A DNA stretch of 15,072 nt, from the NCBI GenBank assembly GCA_945878795.1, contig CAMDWF010000017.1:1-15072 (forward strand). Direction: 5' to 3'. This document shows, in pieces, positions 6,361 through 14,146 of the stretch (position 1 is the stretch's first letter; the number at the start of each line of letters is the position of its first letter). Under the pieces are notes generated by a model, which saw only the letters and a program-made list of their open reading frames with translations, searched no databases and had not been told where the DNA came from. The stretch is from Synechococcus sp. UW140 (GTDB lineage: Bacteria > Cyanobacteriota > Cyanobacteriia > PCC-6307 > Cyanobiaceae). The translations under genes and the position numbers were made by a program.

Positions 6361-7005
6361 TTGAAGATATTTGCGGATAATGACATAATTATCAAGCTTG
6401 CAGCCCTTGATCTTCTGGAACCATTTCAAACCTTGTTCTTGAATGACAATGCAGATTTTGCTTGTTTACCGTCGCTCGCATATCAACTAAGCAAGAGACT
6501 CCCCGAGGCCAATGCACAAGCTCGAGCAATAAATTTTGTCTCGTCATGCAGGAAGTTAAATCAAACGTATCTTGCCGAACTGGGAATTGACTTGGATTGT
6601 CAAGATTTACTTGCCACTTGCCCTGGGGTGGATTCCGGCGAAGCGCAGCTCTTCTTGGCTGCCCTTGCGTCTCCAGGTGCAGTTGTCCTCACAGGAGATA
6701 AGCGATGTCTTTCCGCCTTGTATCAGTCAAGCGCTGCTATTCCGTTAATGCCGAAACTACAAGGTCGAGTACTCATTCTGGAGCAAGTTATTCTTCATAT
6801 GATAATGACTGTTGGGTTTGATGTTGTTAAGCGCAGAGTTATGAACGGCGTTTATTGCGACACCGCGATAAGGGCAGCATTCGGCTCAGGACTGCAAGCC
6901 AAAGAAAGCAACGTCATCTTAACGCTCCGGTCTTATGTAGGAGATATCGACAGATGCTGTCCTTGCATTCTGGCGTCTCTCGATGTGCTTAATGGGCTGC
7001 TTTAA
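6361..7005 (+). CDS. PIN-like domain protein, probable toxin of the pair
   Basis: This 214-residue protein starts at TTG 6361, 6 bases after the ImmA/IrrE-like stop. That start is needed because the first acidic motif lies at residues 6-8 (FADND). Acidic residues are spaced as in PIN RNases: Asp6/Asp8, Asp91/Glu94 in VDSGEA, and Asp113 in LTGDKRCL. A fourth carboxylate is not obvious. The last 70 residues go beyond a minimal PIN domain. PIN toxins are Mg-dependent ribonucleases that cut tRNA, rRNA or mRNA; the target here cannot be told. The close spacing argues for co-transcription and translational coupling with the upstream gene, the predicted antidote or regulator. It shares the foreign, AT-richer composition of that gene. 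Confidence 0.75.
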   Translation: MKIFADNDIIIKLAALDLLEPFQTLFLNDNADFACLPSLAYQLSKRLPEANAQARAINFVSSCRKLNQTYLAELGIDLDCQDLLATCPGVDSGEAQLFLAALASPGAVVLTGDKRCLSALYQSSAAIPLMPKLQGRVLILEQVILHMIMTVGFDVVKRRVMNGVYCDTAIRAAFGSGLQAKESNVILTLRSYVGDIDRCCPCILASLDVLNGLL

Positions 7006-7041
7006 TTGCAATCACCCCTTCAATACCGGCGGCTTTCCTGA

Positions 7042-7395
7042 CTAGTAACTATGCCCTTTCATTTGTTGCACAAGAAATGCTTCTATCCAGTCTTGATGGT
7101 GTTTCTGCAGGCTCTGGTCCGTGATCGAAGGGTCTTCTTCCGGCACCTGAAGGCGCTTGCGGAACACCTTTGTGAACCCGGCCAAGAGCAGAGCAGGGGC
7201 CCCAGGGAGAGCACCTCCAGGTGCCGATGCTGCATCAGGACCGATGGACAAGGGAACCTGCCTGTAACGGGGCCTTGGCATGGCAGCCACTGATCTCCTC
7301 TCAGACTGCCTGATCAGGCACCAGAACGCCAGTGGGGGCAGCGGTAGGTGCGTTGGCGCCATAGACCACGACAAACGAGGGCTGTTTCCGTTCAA
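7042..7395 (-). pseudogene. Second decayed minus-strand remnant, partly similar to the one at 4545-4919
   Basis: One open frame spans the interval (117 codons from ATG 7395), but plausible protein sits in different frames along it. FVVVYGANAPTAAPTGVLVP lies near 7312-7375, LMQHRHLEVLSLGPL near 7195-7240, and KVFRKRLQVPEEDPSITDQ to a stop at 7042 in a third section. The middle block matches LMQQGDLEVLPLGPL of the remnant at 4545-4919 in protein and DNA. I read this as degraded coding sequence. The remaining bases between 7006 and 7466 show no gene, RNA or repeat that I can support. Confidence 0.35.
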
Positions 7396-7466
7396 GTTGC
7401 CTGATCGGCTCTCGCCTGTCAGTTCAAGGCTGGGGGGCTGGGCGGGCGCGGCCCGAACCCGCGATC

Positions 7467-8891
7467 ATGATCAGGAATCGACCCCCCCCACTCCCCATGC
7501 CCTGCACCGCCCTGCCGCCCCTTCCCGATCCGGTGGCGGCCGAGCGCATTGAGGCCCTGGCCCTAGAGCTGCAGCGGCAAGATCCCAGCCTGACGCTGCT
7601 GCGGGAGTCGGCGGATCGGGTGCGGTACTCGCGCGATTGCCACGACTATTCGCCGGTGCTGACGCCCCTATTGGCGGGTCGCGTTGCCCAGTTGGTGGTG
7701 CGGGTGCGGAGCGTTGAGCAGGTGATGGCGGTGGCTGGGGCCTGCGCCCGCCATGGGGTGCCGCTTACCGCCAGGGGTGCGGGTACCGGCAACTACGGCC
7801 AGTGCGTTCCCCTTTGCGGCGGTGTGGTGATCGACCTGATGGGCCTCAATCGCCTGCGGCAGCTGAATCCCGCCAGCGGCGTCATGGTGGCGGAGGCCGG
7901 CTGCATTCTTGCCAATCTCGACCAGGAATTGCGCTTGCAGGGGCGCTCATTGCGGCTGGCCCCCAGCACCTGGCGCACGGCCAGCCTCGGCGGCTTCATC
8001 GGCGGCGGCTCCAGCGGCATCGGTTCGCTGCGCTGGGGGATGCTGCGGGATCCGGGCCAGCTGCTGGCTCTGGAGGTGATCACCGTGGAACCGGAACCGC
8101 GCCGCCTCTGGCTGGAGGGGGAGGCCTGTGAACCCCTTAACCACGCTTACGGCTGCAATGGTTTGATCACGGCCCTGGCGATGGCCACCACCGAGGCGGT
8201 GGCCTGGTGGCAATGGGTGGTGGATTTTGACGATTGGGACTCGGCAGTAGCGGTGGCGCAGGAGCTGCCGGCCACGGCTTTGCTGCTCAACAGTCTCTGC
8301 CTGCTGGAGGCGCCGGTTGCCGCATCGCTGCCTACCCCCGGTGGGGCCCCGGCCGCCTCGGGGCACCGCCTATTGCTGCTGGCCGCCGCCGATGCCACTC
8401 CCCTGCTGGAAGCTTGGTTGCGCCATCGCGGCGCCGTCTCGGTATGGCACCAGGCCGAAAGCGTCAGCCGCGGCCTGCCCCTGCGGGAGCTCACCTGGAA
8501 CCACACCACCCTGCATTGGCGCAGTCAGCAGCCCGGCTGGACCTATCTGCAACTGATGCTGCCCCGGCCGACCGAAACGATGCTGGCGTCCCTGCGGCAA
8601 CGCTGGGGGCCGGAGGTGTTGCTGTGGCACATGGAGGGGGTGCGCTCGCAAGGCGAAAACCGCCTGGCGGGGCTGCCCCTATTGCGTTTTGACGGCATCG
8701 AGAAGCTGGAGGCCCTGATCGCCGATTGCCTATCCCTGGGCGCCCAATTGTTTGACCCCCACACCATCTATGTGGAGGACGGCGGCCTCGGCCTGGTCGA
8801 TGCCGGCCAGGTGGCGGCCAAAGTCAGCAACGATCCCCTCGGCTTGCTGAACCCCGGTAAGTTGCGAGGCTGGCTCGAACGCAATCAGTAG
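7467..8891 (+). CDS. FAD-binding oxidoreductase (GlcD/PCMH-type)
   Basis: This is a 474-residue flavoprotein. The PCMH-type FAD domain is clear: PLTARGAGTGNYGQ (99-112) corresponds to the usual P-x-x-R-G-x-G-T, followed by GGVVIDLMGLNRL and then LAPSTWRTASLGGFIGGGSSGIGS with its Gly-rich FAD loop. The C-terminal part ends in FDPHTIYVEDGG and NDPLGLLNPGKL, the closing motif of the glycolate oxidase/lactate dehydrogenase D family. The substrate cannot be fixed from sequence; a 2-hydroxyacid is the family default. The start is ATG 7467 or, ten codons later, ATG 7497; both precede the conserved part. It is convergent with the carboxypeptidase gene. The last codons join a 15-bp repeat that continues past the stop. 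Confidence 0.85.
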   Translation: MIRNRPPPLPMPCTALPPLPDPVAAERIEALALELQRQDPSLTLLRESADRVRYSRDCHDYSPVLTPLLAGRVAQLVVRVRSVEQVMAVAGACARHGVPLTARGAGTGNYGQCVPLCGGVVIDLMGLNRLRQLNPASGVMVAEAGCILANLDQELRLQGRSLRLAPSTWRTASLGGFIGGGSSGIGSLRWGMLRDPGQLLALEVITVEPEPRRLWLEGEACEPLNHAYGCNGLITALAMATTEAVAWWQWVVDFDDWDSAVAVAQELPATALLLNSLCLLEAPVAASLPTPGGAPAASGHRLLLLAAADATPLLEAWLRHRGAVSVWHQAESVSRGLPLRELTWNHTTLHWRSQQPGWTYLQLMLPRPTETMLASLRQRWGPEVLLWHMEGVRSQGENRLAGLPLLRFDGIEKLEALIADCLSLGAQLFDPHTIYVEDGGLGLVDAGQVAAKVSNDPLGLLNPGKLRGWLERNQ

Positions 8892-8940
8892 CAGCGCAAC
8901 CAGTTGGAGCGCAGCCAGTTAGAGGGCAATCAATAGGAGT
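8881..8940. repeat. Four 15-bp imperfect direct repeats across two convergent stop codons
   Basis: Units begin at 8881, 8896, 8911 and 8926, exactly 15 bp apart: GCAATCAGTA, GCAACCAGTT, GCAGCCAGTT and GCAATCAATA, each followed by five less conserved bases. The plus-strand oxidoreductase ends in unit 1 (TAG 8889-8891). Reading on in frame gives QRNQLERSQLEGNQ before another TAG at 8934. The minus-strand carboxypeptidase stop (8932-8930) lies in unit 4. Confidence 0.8.
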
Positions 8941-10330
8941 TGCCATAGTTGCTGCCGCGGTTTGAGAAGCCCTGGGCGCTATGGCCGCCGCCGCAGAGGG
9001 AGGTGTCCTGGGCCTGGCGCAGCATTCGACCAATCGTCTGGTTGGGGGTGGTGCCACCGTTGGAGATGGCGCTGAAATAGCGGGGACCATCGGCGGTCAA
9101 CAGCTGTCCGGAAATCGCCCGCACGCCGCTGAGGGTGCCGGTTTTGGCGTAGACGCGGCCATCGAGGCTGGTGCCGTTGTAGAGGTTGCGCAGGGTGCCC
9201 CTCTGGCCAGCGATGGCCATCGAGCCGAGGAAGTAACGGCTGTAGGGATGGTTATCCATGCGCAGCAACAGGGCCGTGATGAAGCGGCTGGTGAGCCGAT
9301 TGAAACGATCCAGGCCGCTGCCGTCGTAGATGGTCACCCCCTGCATCGGCAGGTTCTGCTGCATCAACCAGCCGGTTTCGAGGCGGGCCGCCCGATCCAG
9401 ATCCCAGCTGCCGGCCGCCTGGCGCAGCAACACCTCGGCGGTGAAGTTATGGCTTTCGGTGTTGGCCAGGCTCAACAACCCCAGCATCGAGGTGGAGGGT
9501 TCCTGATGCACCAACACCGCGTTTTGGGGCAAGGGGGCCTGGGGGGACACCATGGCGATGCGCACATCACCCCCCTGCTGGGTCACACTGCGCTGTAACA
9601 AGGTGCGCAGCCGGGCCGCCGGATTGCTCACCGCATCATCGATGGCATTGCTGGTGATCGCCAATCGGGTGATCGGGGCGCCGTAGGCGTAGGCCCGATC
9701 ACCCACTTTCCAGCCCTGGGGCCACCAGGTCTGGGCAGGTTCTTCAGCTAGCTCCAACTTGACGACCGAGCCGGGGATGCCGGGACCACCGCCGGAATTC
9801 ATCGCCAGGCGGGCAAAGCGTTGCAGATGGGGCACGGCCAGGTCCGGATCCCCCTGGCCCAGGATGCGGAAGGTGCCATCGGGCAATCGCCACATCTGGG
9901 TGCTGAGCCGGTAGTCGGGGCCGAGGCGATCGATGGCGAAGGCCGTGGTCACCAATTTCTGGTTGGAGGCCGGCGAGCGGGGCTTCTCGCCGTTGACATC
10001 GGCCAGCAGACGGCCGCTGCGGTCGGCCATCGATACGCTCCACACCCCCCGTTCTCCGGCCAGGATTGATTCCAGGCGCGCCTGCAAGGCCGGGCAGCTC
10101 ACCTGGCTTTGCAACACAGGGGTGGTGAGGCCCGAGGGCAGGGGCGGCAGGGCAGCCACCGGCAACCGGTGACGTCTGACACTGGCAGGGGCCGGCAGTG
10201 CCGGATCGGCCATAGCGGCCATGGGGGCGGCCAAGCTCACCAAGGCCCAGCCTCCCAGCAGCAAACAGAAGCCGGAGCGAGGGGATCGCCGCAGAAAAAC
10301 AGGCATGGCAAACGGGTGGCGGGAGGACAT
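8930..10330 (-). CDS. dacB: D-alanyl-D-alanine carboxypeptidase/endopeptidase, PBP4 (DacB) family
   Basis: This is a 466-residue exported penicillin-binding protein (peptidase family S13) that trims or cuts peptidoglycan peptides in the periplasm. The start at ATG 10330, just after the upstream stop at 10335, gives a signal peptide: Arg14-Arg18, a hydrophobic core FCLLLGGWALVSLAA, and an Ala-x-Ala-type site near 38-41. Catalytic motifs are SNQK (Ser122, Lys125), SHN (293-295) and KTG (396-398). DGSGLDRFNRLT (336-347) is also typical of PBP4. An ATG at 10348 would overlap the upstream gene. A Gly/Ser/Asn-rich tail closes the protein. The 4-base gap from the DUF4330 gene indicates one transcript. 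Confidence 0.9.
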   Translation of the reverse strand: MSSRHPFAMPVFLRRSPRSGFCLLLGGWALVSLAAPMAAMADPALPAPASVRRHRLPVAALPPLPSGLTTPVLQSQVSCPALQARLESILAGERGVWSVSMADRSGRLLADVNGEKPRSPASNQKLVTTAFAIDRLGPDYRLSTQMWRLPDGTFRILGQGDPDLAVPHLQRFARLAMNSGGGPGIPGSVVKLELAEEPAQTWWPQGWKVGDRAYAYGAPITRLAITSNAIDDAVSNPAARLRTLLQRSVTQQGGDVRIAMVSPQAPLPQNAVLVHQEPSTSMLGLLSLANTESHNFTAEVLLRQAAGSWDLDRAARLETGWLMQQNLPMQGVTIYDGSGLDRFNRLTSRFITALLLRMDNHPYSRYFLGSMAIAGQRGTLRNLYNGTSLDGRVYAKTGTLSGVRAISGQLLTADGPRYFSAISNGGTTPNQTIGRMLRQAQDTSLCGGGHSAQGFSNRGSNYGNSY

Positions 10331-10334
10331 GGGA

Positions 10335-10859
10335 TCAGATGGAGCCAAGCTTCATATCGGTGACCGTGCCGTTGAAGCGGTAATTAGCTCCTTCCAGCTC
10401 GACTGGGGCGCCAATTTTGATGGTCTGGTTGCCAAAAACAACCCCGCCGCCGGTTTTGCGGCCCTGGGCTTCCAGAATGAAGCGGGCATCAAAGGTGCCA
10501 AAGGTCTTCTGGTTGGGATCGGGGGCGCTCACCAAGCGGCCGTCGGGCGTCAGGATCGACAGGCGCCGCTCCAGGGGTTGCACCCGCTTGATCTTGACCG
10601 TGCCGTGGGGAGAGTTGCGAATCACGATCGCCACCTTGCCTTCCTGTTCGGCCTGGCGGATCAAGTTGCCCGCATCAGCCGAAGGCACCCCACGCACATC
10701 CACCGAGACCGTGACGGGTTGCAGGGCCCCCGTCGCGCGATCGACGGCGCCACTCAGCTTCGGACTCCAGAGCACCCCGACCGCAGCCAGCAGGACGGCA
10801 GCGCCAGCTGCCAGATCCACCAGGCTCCAGGAGCGGTTGGACGGGAGTTCGGTGGCCAT
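10335..10859 (-). CDS. DUF4330 family membrane-anchored protein
   Basis: This is a 174-residue protein from ATG 10859; a TTG two codons earlier is possible but unlikely. One N-terminal membrane segment (LVDLAAGAAVLLAAVGVLW, about 13-31) is followed by a soluble, mostly beta domain rich in Val/Ile (VTVSVDVRGV, KVAIVIRNSPHGTVKI, RFILEAQGRKTGGGVVFGNQ). It matches the cyanobacterial DUF4330 family, whose function is unknown to me. Its stop is 4 bases before the PBP4-type gene, so the two are likely translated from the same message. That hints at a periplasmic or envelope role by association only. Confidence 0.75.
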   Translation of the reverse strand: MATELPSNRSWSLVDLAAGAAVLLAAVGVLWSPKLSGAVDRATGALQPVTVSVDVRGVPSADAGNLIRQAEQEGKVAIVIRNSPHGTVKIKRVQPLERRLSILTPDGRLVSAPDPNQKTFGTFDARFILEAQGRKTGGGVVFGNQTIKIGAPVELEGANYRFNGTVTDMKLGSI

Positions 10860-10914
10860 GGGCAAAAGAAGGTGGGCGAAGTGTAGTCAGGCTTGTCCCA
10901 CCCCACCAGCCCCC

Positions 10915-11631
10915 TCAACGCTGCAATCCCTCCAGCAGATCATTAAGGCCCCGCAACTGGCCTGCCAAACCCACACCGCCAGTGCCGGCCAGGGCCTCGG
11001 CGCGGCTTTCGCCATCGGGCCGCCGCTCGAAGCTGCGCACAAGCCGGTAACCGTCGGGGTCGAGGCGGTAGAGCTCCCACTCGCCCGGATGGGCGCGGCG
11101 CAGGGTCGACTCGGCATCGGGCAGCAGGGCATAGGCCGTCTGCCAGGTGGCCAGAAATCCCTTGCGGCGCTGACGCGCCACGCTGCCGATGCCCACCGCC
11201 GCATCCTCCAGGTTTGGATTGAGCAGCAGCACCGCGCCCCGGTGCGCCCCGCACAGGGCTTCCACCAGGTCGTATTCCGCCTGGCTGGGGGCCACCAGCA
11301 CCAGCAGACCCTCGCCACCGCCCTCGCCACCGTTATCGCTACCACCATCGCCCTGGCGGCGGCGCTCATCGCCAAAACTGGCGATGCGGGGGGCGAGGAT
11401 TTCGGAATCGCGCCGGGCCAGTGCCGCGGCGCCCTCGTCGGCGAATAGCAGCCGCCCCCCCCGGCCCGTTTCCGTCAGCAGATCCCCCGCCAGCCGCAGC
11501 GCCGGCGCCAGCAGCCGCAGGCCTTCAAAACGCCATTCGACCGTCCAGCGACCGCGGGGTTCTGCGGCTAGGGCCGAGCGCACGGCCGTGAGGGTTTCGG
11601 CCTCGGCCGAGCGCAAATCCGGGGGCAGCAT
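10915..11631 (-). CDS. DUF1995 family protein (cyanobacterial/plastid type)
   Basis: This is a 238-residue protein from ATG 11631; GTG 11637 is two codons earlier. It looks like DUF1995, found in cyanobacteria and chloroplasts; a plant member, LPA3, is linked to photosystem II assembly. Visible markers are the N-terminal LPPDLRSAEAETLTAVRSAL, WTVEWRFEGL, a core LLVLVAPSQAEYDLVEAL and VLLLNPNLED, then KGFLATWQTAYALLP and WELYRLDPDGYRLV. A low-complexity Gly/Asp/Glu insertion (QGDGGSDNGGEGGGEG) sits before the core. No transmembrane segment is seen, so it is probably soluble. Gaps of 71 and 55 bases separate it from its neighbours, so co-transcription is possible but not certain. Confidence 0.7.
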   Translation of the reverse strand: MLPPDLRSAEAETLTAVRSALAAEPRGRWTVEWRFEGLRLLAPALRLAGDLLTETGRGGRLLFADEGAAALARRDSEILAPRIASFGDERRRQGDGGSDNGGEGGGEGLLVLVAPSQAEYDLVEALCGAHRGAVLLLNPNLEDAAVGIGSVARQRRKGFLATWQTAYALLPDAESTLRRAHPGEWELYRLDPDGYRLVRSFERRPDGESRAEALAGTGGVGLAGQLRGLNDLLEGLQR

Positions 11632-11702
11632 GGGCACAGCCCTTCAATGGGCGGACCATAGCTGCCCCCTGGCGGGCTGTAAGCGGGCTTTGAATTGGGG
11701 AT

Positions 11703-12944
11703 TCAGAAAGTCGCCGCCACCTCCTGCCGGGCCCGCTCCAGGGCCTGGGGCAGGGCCTCCAGGTCGGCGGCCCGGTGCCAGGGCCCCAGGCTGAGACGCA
11801 GGCCACTGGCGGCCTCCTCCGCCCCGTAGCCCATGGCCAGCAGGATCGGGCTGGCGGCCCCGCCCTGGGCCCCGCCCTGTAGGGCCCTGCCCTTGAGAGC
11901 ACTGCAGGCCGAACCGCTGCTGACGGCGTAGCCCTGGCGCCAGAGGGCCCGCACCAGGGCCCGACCCGCCAGGGGCCGGCCGGCGGCCGTGCTCACCAGC
12001 AGGCTGAGGTGGTGGGGCAGCCGAGCGGCCGAAGCGGGTTGCGGACCACTGAGGCGCAGACCAGGCAGGGCCCTCAAGTTCTGCAGCAGACCATCGCGCA
12101 GTTCGGCCAGGGGATCGACGCCACCGTGCTGCTGCAAGCGCTCCTGGGCTGCGGCCAGGGCCGCGGCAAAGCCGATGGCCAGCAGCACCGACTCGGTGCC
12201 ACCGCGACGGCCCGCCTCCTGGGCCCCCCCCAGCAAGGGCTCGAGGCTGAGGCCCCGCCGCACCAGCAGGGCGCCAATGCCCCGGGGGCCCTGCAGTTTG
12301 TGGGCGGCACAGCTGAGCAGGTCCACGGGCAGGGAGGCGAAATCGATGGGGTGATGGCCCACCACCTGCACCGCGTCCACATGCAGGCTCACGCCGGCGC
12401 GCCGGCACTGGGCAGCAATTGTTTCCAGGGGTTGGAGGCTGCCCACCTCGCTTTGCCCCCAAATCAATGACATCAGGCGCGTTGGCGACTGCAGCAGCTC
12501 CTCCAGCCGCTCCAGACACACCAGGCCGTCTCGATCCACCGGCAGCCGGGCCAGCTGCCATCCCTGTTGTTGCAGGCGGGCGGCGGCCGCCTCCGTGGCC
12601 GGGTGCTCCACCGCCGAAATCACCAGCCGCCCTACCGGGTGCTGGGCCGCCAGGCCCAACAGGGCCATCTGAATCGCTTCGGTCCCCCCCGAGCACCACA
12701 CCACCTCGTCGGGTTGGGCCCCGAGATGGTGGGCCAGGCTGCAGCGGCTGCGTTCGAGGGCTTCGGCCGCCGCCATCCCGAAGCCATGCAAGCTGGAGGG
12801 ATTGGCCCAGACCAGCGGTGCCGCCGCCGCCATCGCCGCCAGCACCGCCTCGCTTGGGGGCGAGGTGGCGCAGGTATCCAGGTAACGCGCCAAATCCCAC
12901 GGGCCCTCGGAGCCCCTCCTGGCGGCGGCGGTTGCGGCGGCCAT
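11703..12944 (-). CDS. Cysteine desulfurase (class V aminotransferase, NifS/IscS type)
   Basis: This is a 413-residue PLP enzyme. The start at ATG 12944 is 4 bases after the dapF stop; the frame stays open upstream to 13250, but that part is dapF antiframe. It begins RYLDTCATSPPS, like Y-L-D-N-N-A-T-T-P. It has CSGGTEAI (84-91), His114 in SAVEHPA, Asp190 and Gln193 in HVDAVQ, the PLP lysine Lys216 in AAHKLQGPRGIG, and the sulfur-carrying Cys347 in SSGSAC. It would release sulfur from cysteine for Fe-S clusters or thio-cofactors. Two usual motifs are altered: T-E-[SA]-N-N is TEAIQ, and N-N-E-[TV]-G is QSEVG. It may be a specialised paralog rather than the main IscS. Confidence 0.85.
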   Translation of the reverse strand: MAAATAAARRGSEGPWDLARYLDTCATSPPSEAVLAAMAAAAPLVWANPSSLHGFGMAAAEALERSRCSLAHHLGAQPDEVVWCSGGTEAIQMALLGLAAQHPVGRLVISAVEHPATEAAAARLQQQGWQLARLPVDRDGLVCLERLEELLQSPTRLMSLIWGQSEVGSLQPLETIAAQCRRAGVSLHVDAVQVVGHHPIDFASLPVDLLSCAAHKLQGPRGIGALLVRRGLSLEPLLGGAQEAGRRGGTESVLLAIGFAAALAAAQERLQQHGGVDPLAELRDGLLQNLRALPGLRLSGPQPASAARLPHHLSLLVSTAAGRPLAGRALVRALWRQGYAVSSGSACSALKGRALQGGAQGGAASPILLAMGYGAEEAASGLRLSLGPWHRAADLEALPQALERARQEVAATF

Positions 12945-12948
12945 GCCG

Positions 12949-14127
12949 TTAACCGGCCCGACCGCCATCGCGGGGCAAGCGACCCAGCAGCCGGTCTTCC
13001 AGGGAGTTGGTGGCGATTGCCACCAATTCATCAAGGGATCGCATTTCCAGCAGTTGTTGCACCCGGGCCCGGGCCTCGGCGTTGGGGCAGGCCTCGGGCC
13101 GCACGCAGCCCTGGACGCAGGCCACGGCGCAGTCGATGGCGGCAGCCTGGGGCAACCCAGCGTCGCTGGGATCGGCCGGATCGGTGTTGGCCGGTTCGGT
13201 CCCGGCCGGATCGGCCTCGGCCGGCTCGGAGCCGTAGGCGAGCTGGCCATGGAAGACCGCCTCGGCCGGTCCGGTCATCCAGACAGGTCCGATAGCCCCA
13301 TCCCACTCAATTTCCAGGGAGCCACCGGGCAATTCCAGGCGGGCCCGCCCTGCGGCCAGGCCAAGCAGGTGGCAGGCCACCAGGGTGGCGCAGGCGCCGG
13401 TGCCGCAGGCCAGGGTTGGCCCCGCCCCCCGCTCCCAGACCCGCATGCGCAGGTGGTCTGGGCTGAGGACCTGGACGAAATGCACGTTGGTGCGGGCCGG
13501 AAAGGCTTCGTGGTGCTCCAGCAGGGGCCCCAGCGCTTCGAGATCAACGGCATCGAGATCGGCCACCGGAATCACCACATGGGGATTGCCCATGCCGGCG
13601 GCGGCCACGGCCAAGGTCTGACCCGCCACCATCAAGACGCCCTGGGGCAAACCGGCCGGTCCCACCGCCAAAGTGGTGGGGACGGTTTCCGGGTTCAAAA
13701 AGGGCGGGCCCATGTCCACCCGCACGCTGCCGTCGTCCTGGAGCTCGGGAGTGATGGTTCCCGCCAGGGTCTCGATAGACCAGCGGCGCCCCGGACCATC
13801 ACCATCCCGGTCGGCCAGAAACTTGGCCAGGCAACGGATGCCGTTACCGCACATCTCCGGTTCGCTGCCATCGGCATTGAAAATGCGCATCCTTACCTCA
13901 CCCCCCTGACGTGGCGGCAGGGCCAGGATCAGACCGTCGGCGCCAACGCCGAAGCGACGATCACAGATCTGACGAATCGCTGCTGGGTTGGGGTCAGAGT
14001 TGCAGTCCTCGCCTAAAGTTCGAGCATCGATCAGCAGAAAGTCGTTGCCCAGGCCCTGGTACTTGCTGAAACCGTGGGCGAGCCAACCGGCTAGGGAAGC
14101 ATGGGAAGACGGCAGCAACGGTTTCAC
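12949..14127 (-). CDS. dapF: Diaminopimelate epimerase with a Cys-containing C-terminal extension
   Basis: DapF converts LL- to meso-diaminopimelate for lysine and peptidoglycan synthesis. From GTG 14127 the protein has 392 residues, against about 280 for the family. Signature sites are FSKYQGLGNDF (20-30), MCGNGIRC with catalytic Cys93, GNPH (180-183) and LACGTGACAT with catalytic Cys241. The canonical domain ends near 296 (GPAEAVFHGQL). Residues 301-322 are a pentapeptide-like linker, [ED]-P-A-x-x. Residues 333-347 hold C-x3-C-x3-C-x5-C (CAVACVQGCVRPEAC), then a helical tail. The frame opens further upstream to ATG 14202, but that would overlap hfq on the other strand. GTG 14127 leaves 19 bases between them. 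The desulfurase gene follows after 4 bases. Confidence 0.9.
   Translation of the reverse strand: MKPLLPSSHASLAGWLAHGFSKYQGLGNDFLLIDARTLGEDCNSDPNPAAIRQICDRRFGVGADGLILALPPRQGGEVRMRIFNADGSEPEMCGNGIRCLAKFLADRDGDGPGRRWSIETLAGTITPELQDDGSVRVDMGPPFLNPETVPTTLAVGPAGLPQGVLMVAGQTLAVAAAGMGNPHVVIPVADLDAVDLEALGPLLEHHEAFPARTNVHFVQVLSPDHLRMRVWERGAGPTLACGTGACATLVACHLLGLAAGRARLELPGGSLEIEWDGAIGPVWMTGPAEAVFHGQLAYGSEPAEADPAGTEPANTDPADPSDAGLPQAAAIDCAVACVQGCVRPEACPNAEARARVQQLLEMRSLDELVAIATNSLEDRLLGRLPRDGGRAG
13171..13230. repeat. 15-bp imperfect tandem repeat coding the DapF linker
   Basis: Plus-strand units of 15 bp run ATCGGTGTTGGCCGG, TTCGGTCCCGGCCGG and ATCGGCCTCGGCCGG, with partial units on both sides. On the coding strand they give EPAEA, DPAGT, EPANT and DPADP, a five-residue Pro/Ala/acidic repeat. 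It separates the epimerase domain from the Cys-containing tail. Confidence 0.75.
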
Positions 14128-14146
14128 GCGATAGGGCCCCAATCCT

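Noticed and set aside
8824..9090. Small Cys-containing minus-strand frame (TGCAPTGCAATDC) as a peptide gene
   Set aside because: The Cys pattern is just the 15-bp repeat read in another frame across the convergent gene ends.
11644..12900. A 418-codon open frame on the minus strand overlapping the cysteine desulfurase
   Set aside because: It is Gly/Pro/Arg-rich antiframe sequence with no domain, whereas the overlapping frame has all the PLP-enzyme catalytic motifs.
12945..13250. N-terminal extension of the cysteine desulfurase to 13250
   Set aside because: It lies wholly within dapF in another frame and is Pro/Arg-rich; the family start fits ATG 12944.
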